From Porticoccus sp. (GTDB taxonomy: Bacteria; Pseudomonadota; Gammaproteobacteria; Pseudomonadales; Porticoccaceae), in the NCBI GenBank assembly GCA_011049795.1, contig DRHD01000343.1:1-6953 (forward strand): a stretch of 6,953 bases of DNA, given 5' to 3'. A model generated the notes under the pieces. The model saw nothing but the letters and a program-made list of their open reading frames with translations. It was not told the origin of the DNA and did not search any database. Within the stretch, counting starts at the first letter, position 1. The number at the start of each line of letters is the position of its first letter. Shown piece after piece: positions 6,534-6,953 of the stretch. The position numbers and the translations under genes are program-made.

Positions 6534-6953
6534 AATTATGAGACAATTTAATCTGGTAGAAACCGCCTACTGTGTAAGTCTTGGTGTTTTCTACAGATTT
6601 GTTTTCGAAGATTGGTAGACGCTCCTCCAACCAGTGGTAAGGTGGGGCATCTGGATAAGCGGTATGAATAGGCATCATTCTGTGGAGTTGGCTAACAGCA
6701 TTGGCCAGAGCCAAAGCAGTTGCCTTATTAGCAGTAAACCCTGAGACCTTCCATAGGCTATTGCTGGCCTGACTTTGTGTATCGTTGTCGAACCCACCAG
6801 ATAAGTGAGTGAGAACAATATACGGTGCTCCTATCTTATCAGGCACATCCTCCCAAAAAATTTTATACTGACCTGCTGCACCTTCAAGTTCGACCAGACC
6901 AGTAATCGCAGGAATGGTCAGCAACGTGTCCCGGAGAATGGTACTCTCGATAA
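6532..6953 (-). CDS. Tail terminator/completion protein (DUF3168-like), 5' end beyond right edge
   Basis: The visible frame has 139 residues and ends in TAG. A TTG at 6924 could start it, but the frame stays open upstream to the window edge and reads IESTILRDTLLTIPAITGLV. This matches the usual N-terminus of DUF3168 proteins (a helix of the type IexxLrxxLlxxxaitxLV), so the true start is probably within a few codons past position 6953. Other family-like features are a central GAPYIVLTHLSGG segment (after the first strand KIFWEDVP), then LWKVSGFTANKATALALANAVSQL, a strand and helix. Known members form a ring at the head-proximal end of the tail, stop tube growth and help join head to tail. Placement just upstream of the tube gene fits. 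A generic minor tail or head-tail joining protein is the alternative. Confidence 0.75.
   Translation of the reverse strand, partial: IESTILRDTLLTIPAITGLVELEGAAGQYKIFWEDVPDKIGAPYIVLTHLSGGFDNDTQSQASNSLWKVSGFTANKATALALANAVSQLHRMMPIHTAYPDAPPYHWLEERLPIFENKSVENTKTYTVGGFYQIKLSHN

Noticed and set aside
1..6953. Defence system, CRISPR array, tRNA or mobile element
   Set aside because: I found no spaced repeats, cloverleaf-like sequence, transposase motif or toxin-antitoxin pair. The window is fully occupied by tail genes.

Overview
This window is part of the tail gene block of a long-tailed phage or prophage of the siphovirus type. Every gene I can support lies on the minus strand, so the block reads from right to left. 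The gene order is the classical one: tail terminator, major tail (tube) protein, tail assembly chaperone pair with a -1 frameshift, tape measure protein, then the first distal/minor tail protein. The genes touch or overlap and most have recognisable AGGAG/GAGG-type Shine-Dalgarno sites, which fits one bacterial transcript. There is no tail sheath gene between terminator and tube, which argues against a contractile tail. The host cannot be read from the sequence. Base composition looks moderate and all complete genes stop with TAA or TAG.

Layout. 6953-6532 is a tail terminator-like protein whose first codons lie beyond the right edge. 6520-5765 is the major tail protein, which appears to carry an inserted surface module. 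5740-5276 is the chaperone (lambda gpG-like). It ends on an A AAA AAC slippery heptamer, from which a -1 shift leads without a stop into 5279-5055 (gpT-like) and makes a 228-residue fusion. 5055-1120 is the 1311-residue tape measure protein, whose start codon overlaps the chaperone stop (TAATG). 1130 to beyond position 1 is a tail-tip protein that starts at a TTG inside the last codons of the tape measure gene. It carries what look like two jelly-roll domains inserted into a hub-type tail domain, and it runs off the left edge.

How the genes work together (family knowledge). The chaperone and its frameshifted fusion coat the tape measure protein and bring tube subunits to it. The tube protein polymerises along the tape measure, whose length sets the tail length. 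The terminator caps the tube at the head-proximal end. The distal protein forms or decorates the tip complex, where jelly-roll modules could bind host-surface glycans.

I saw no RNA gene, CRISPR array, insertion sequence, transcription terminator or defence gene. The items most worth a second look are the frameshift signal, the tail-tip gene with its inserted domains and second internal start, and the module inserted in the tube protein.
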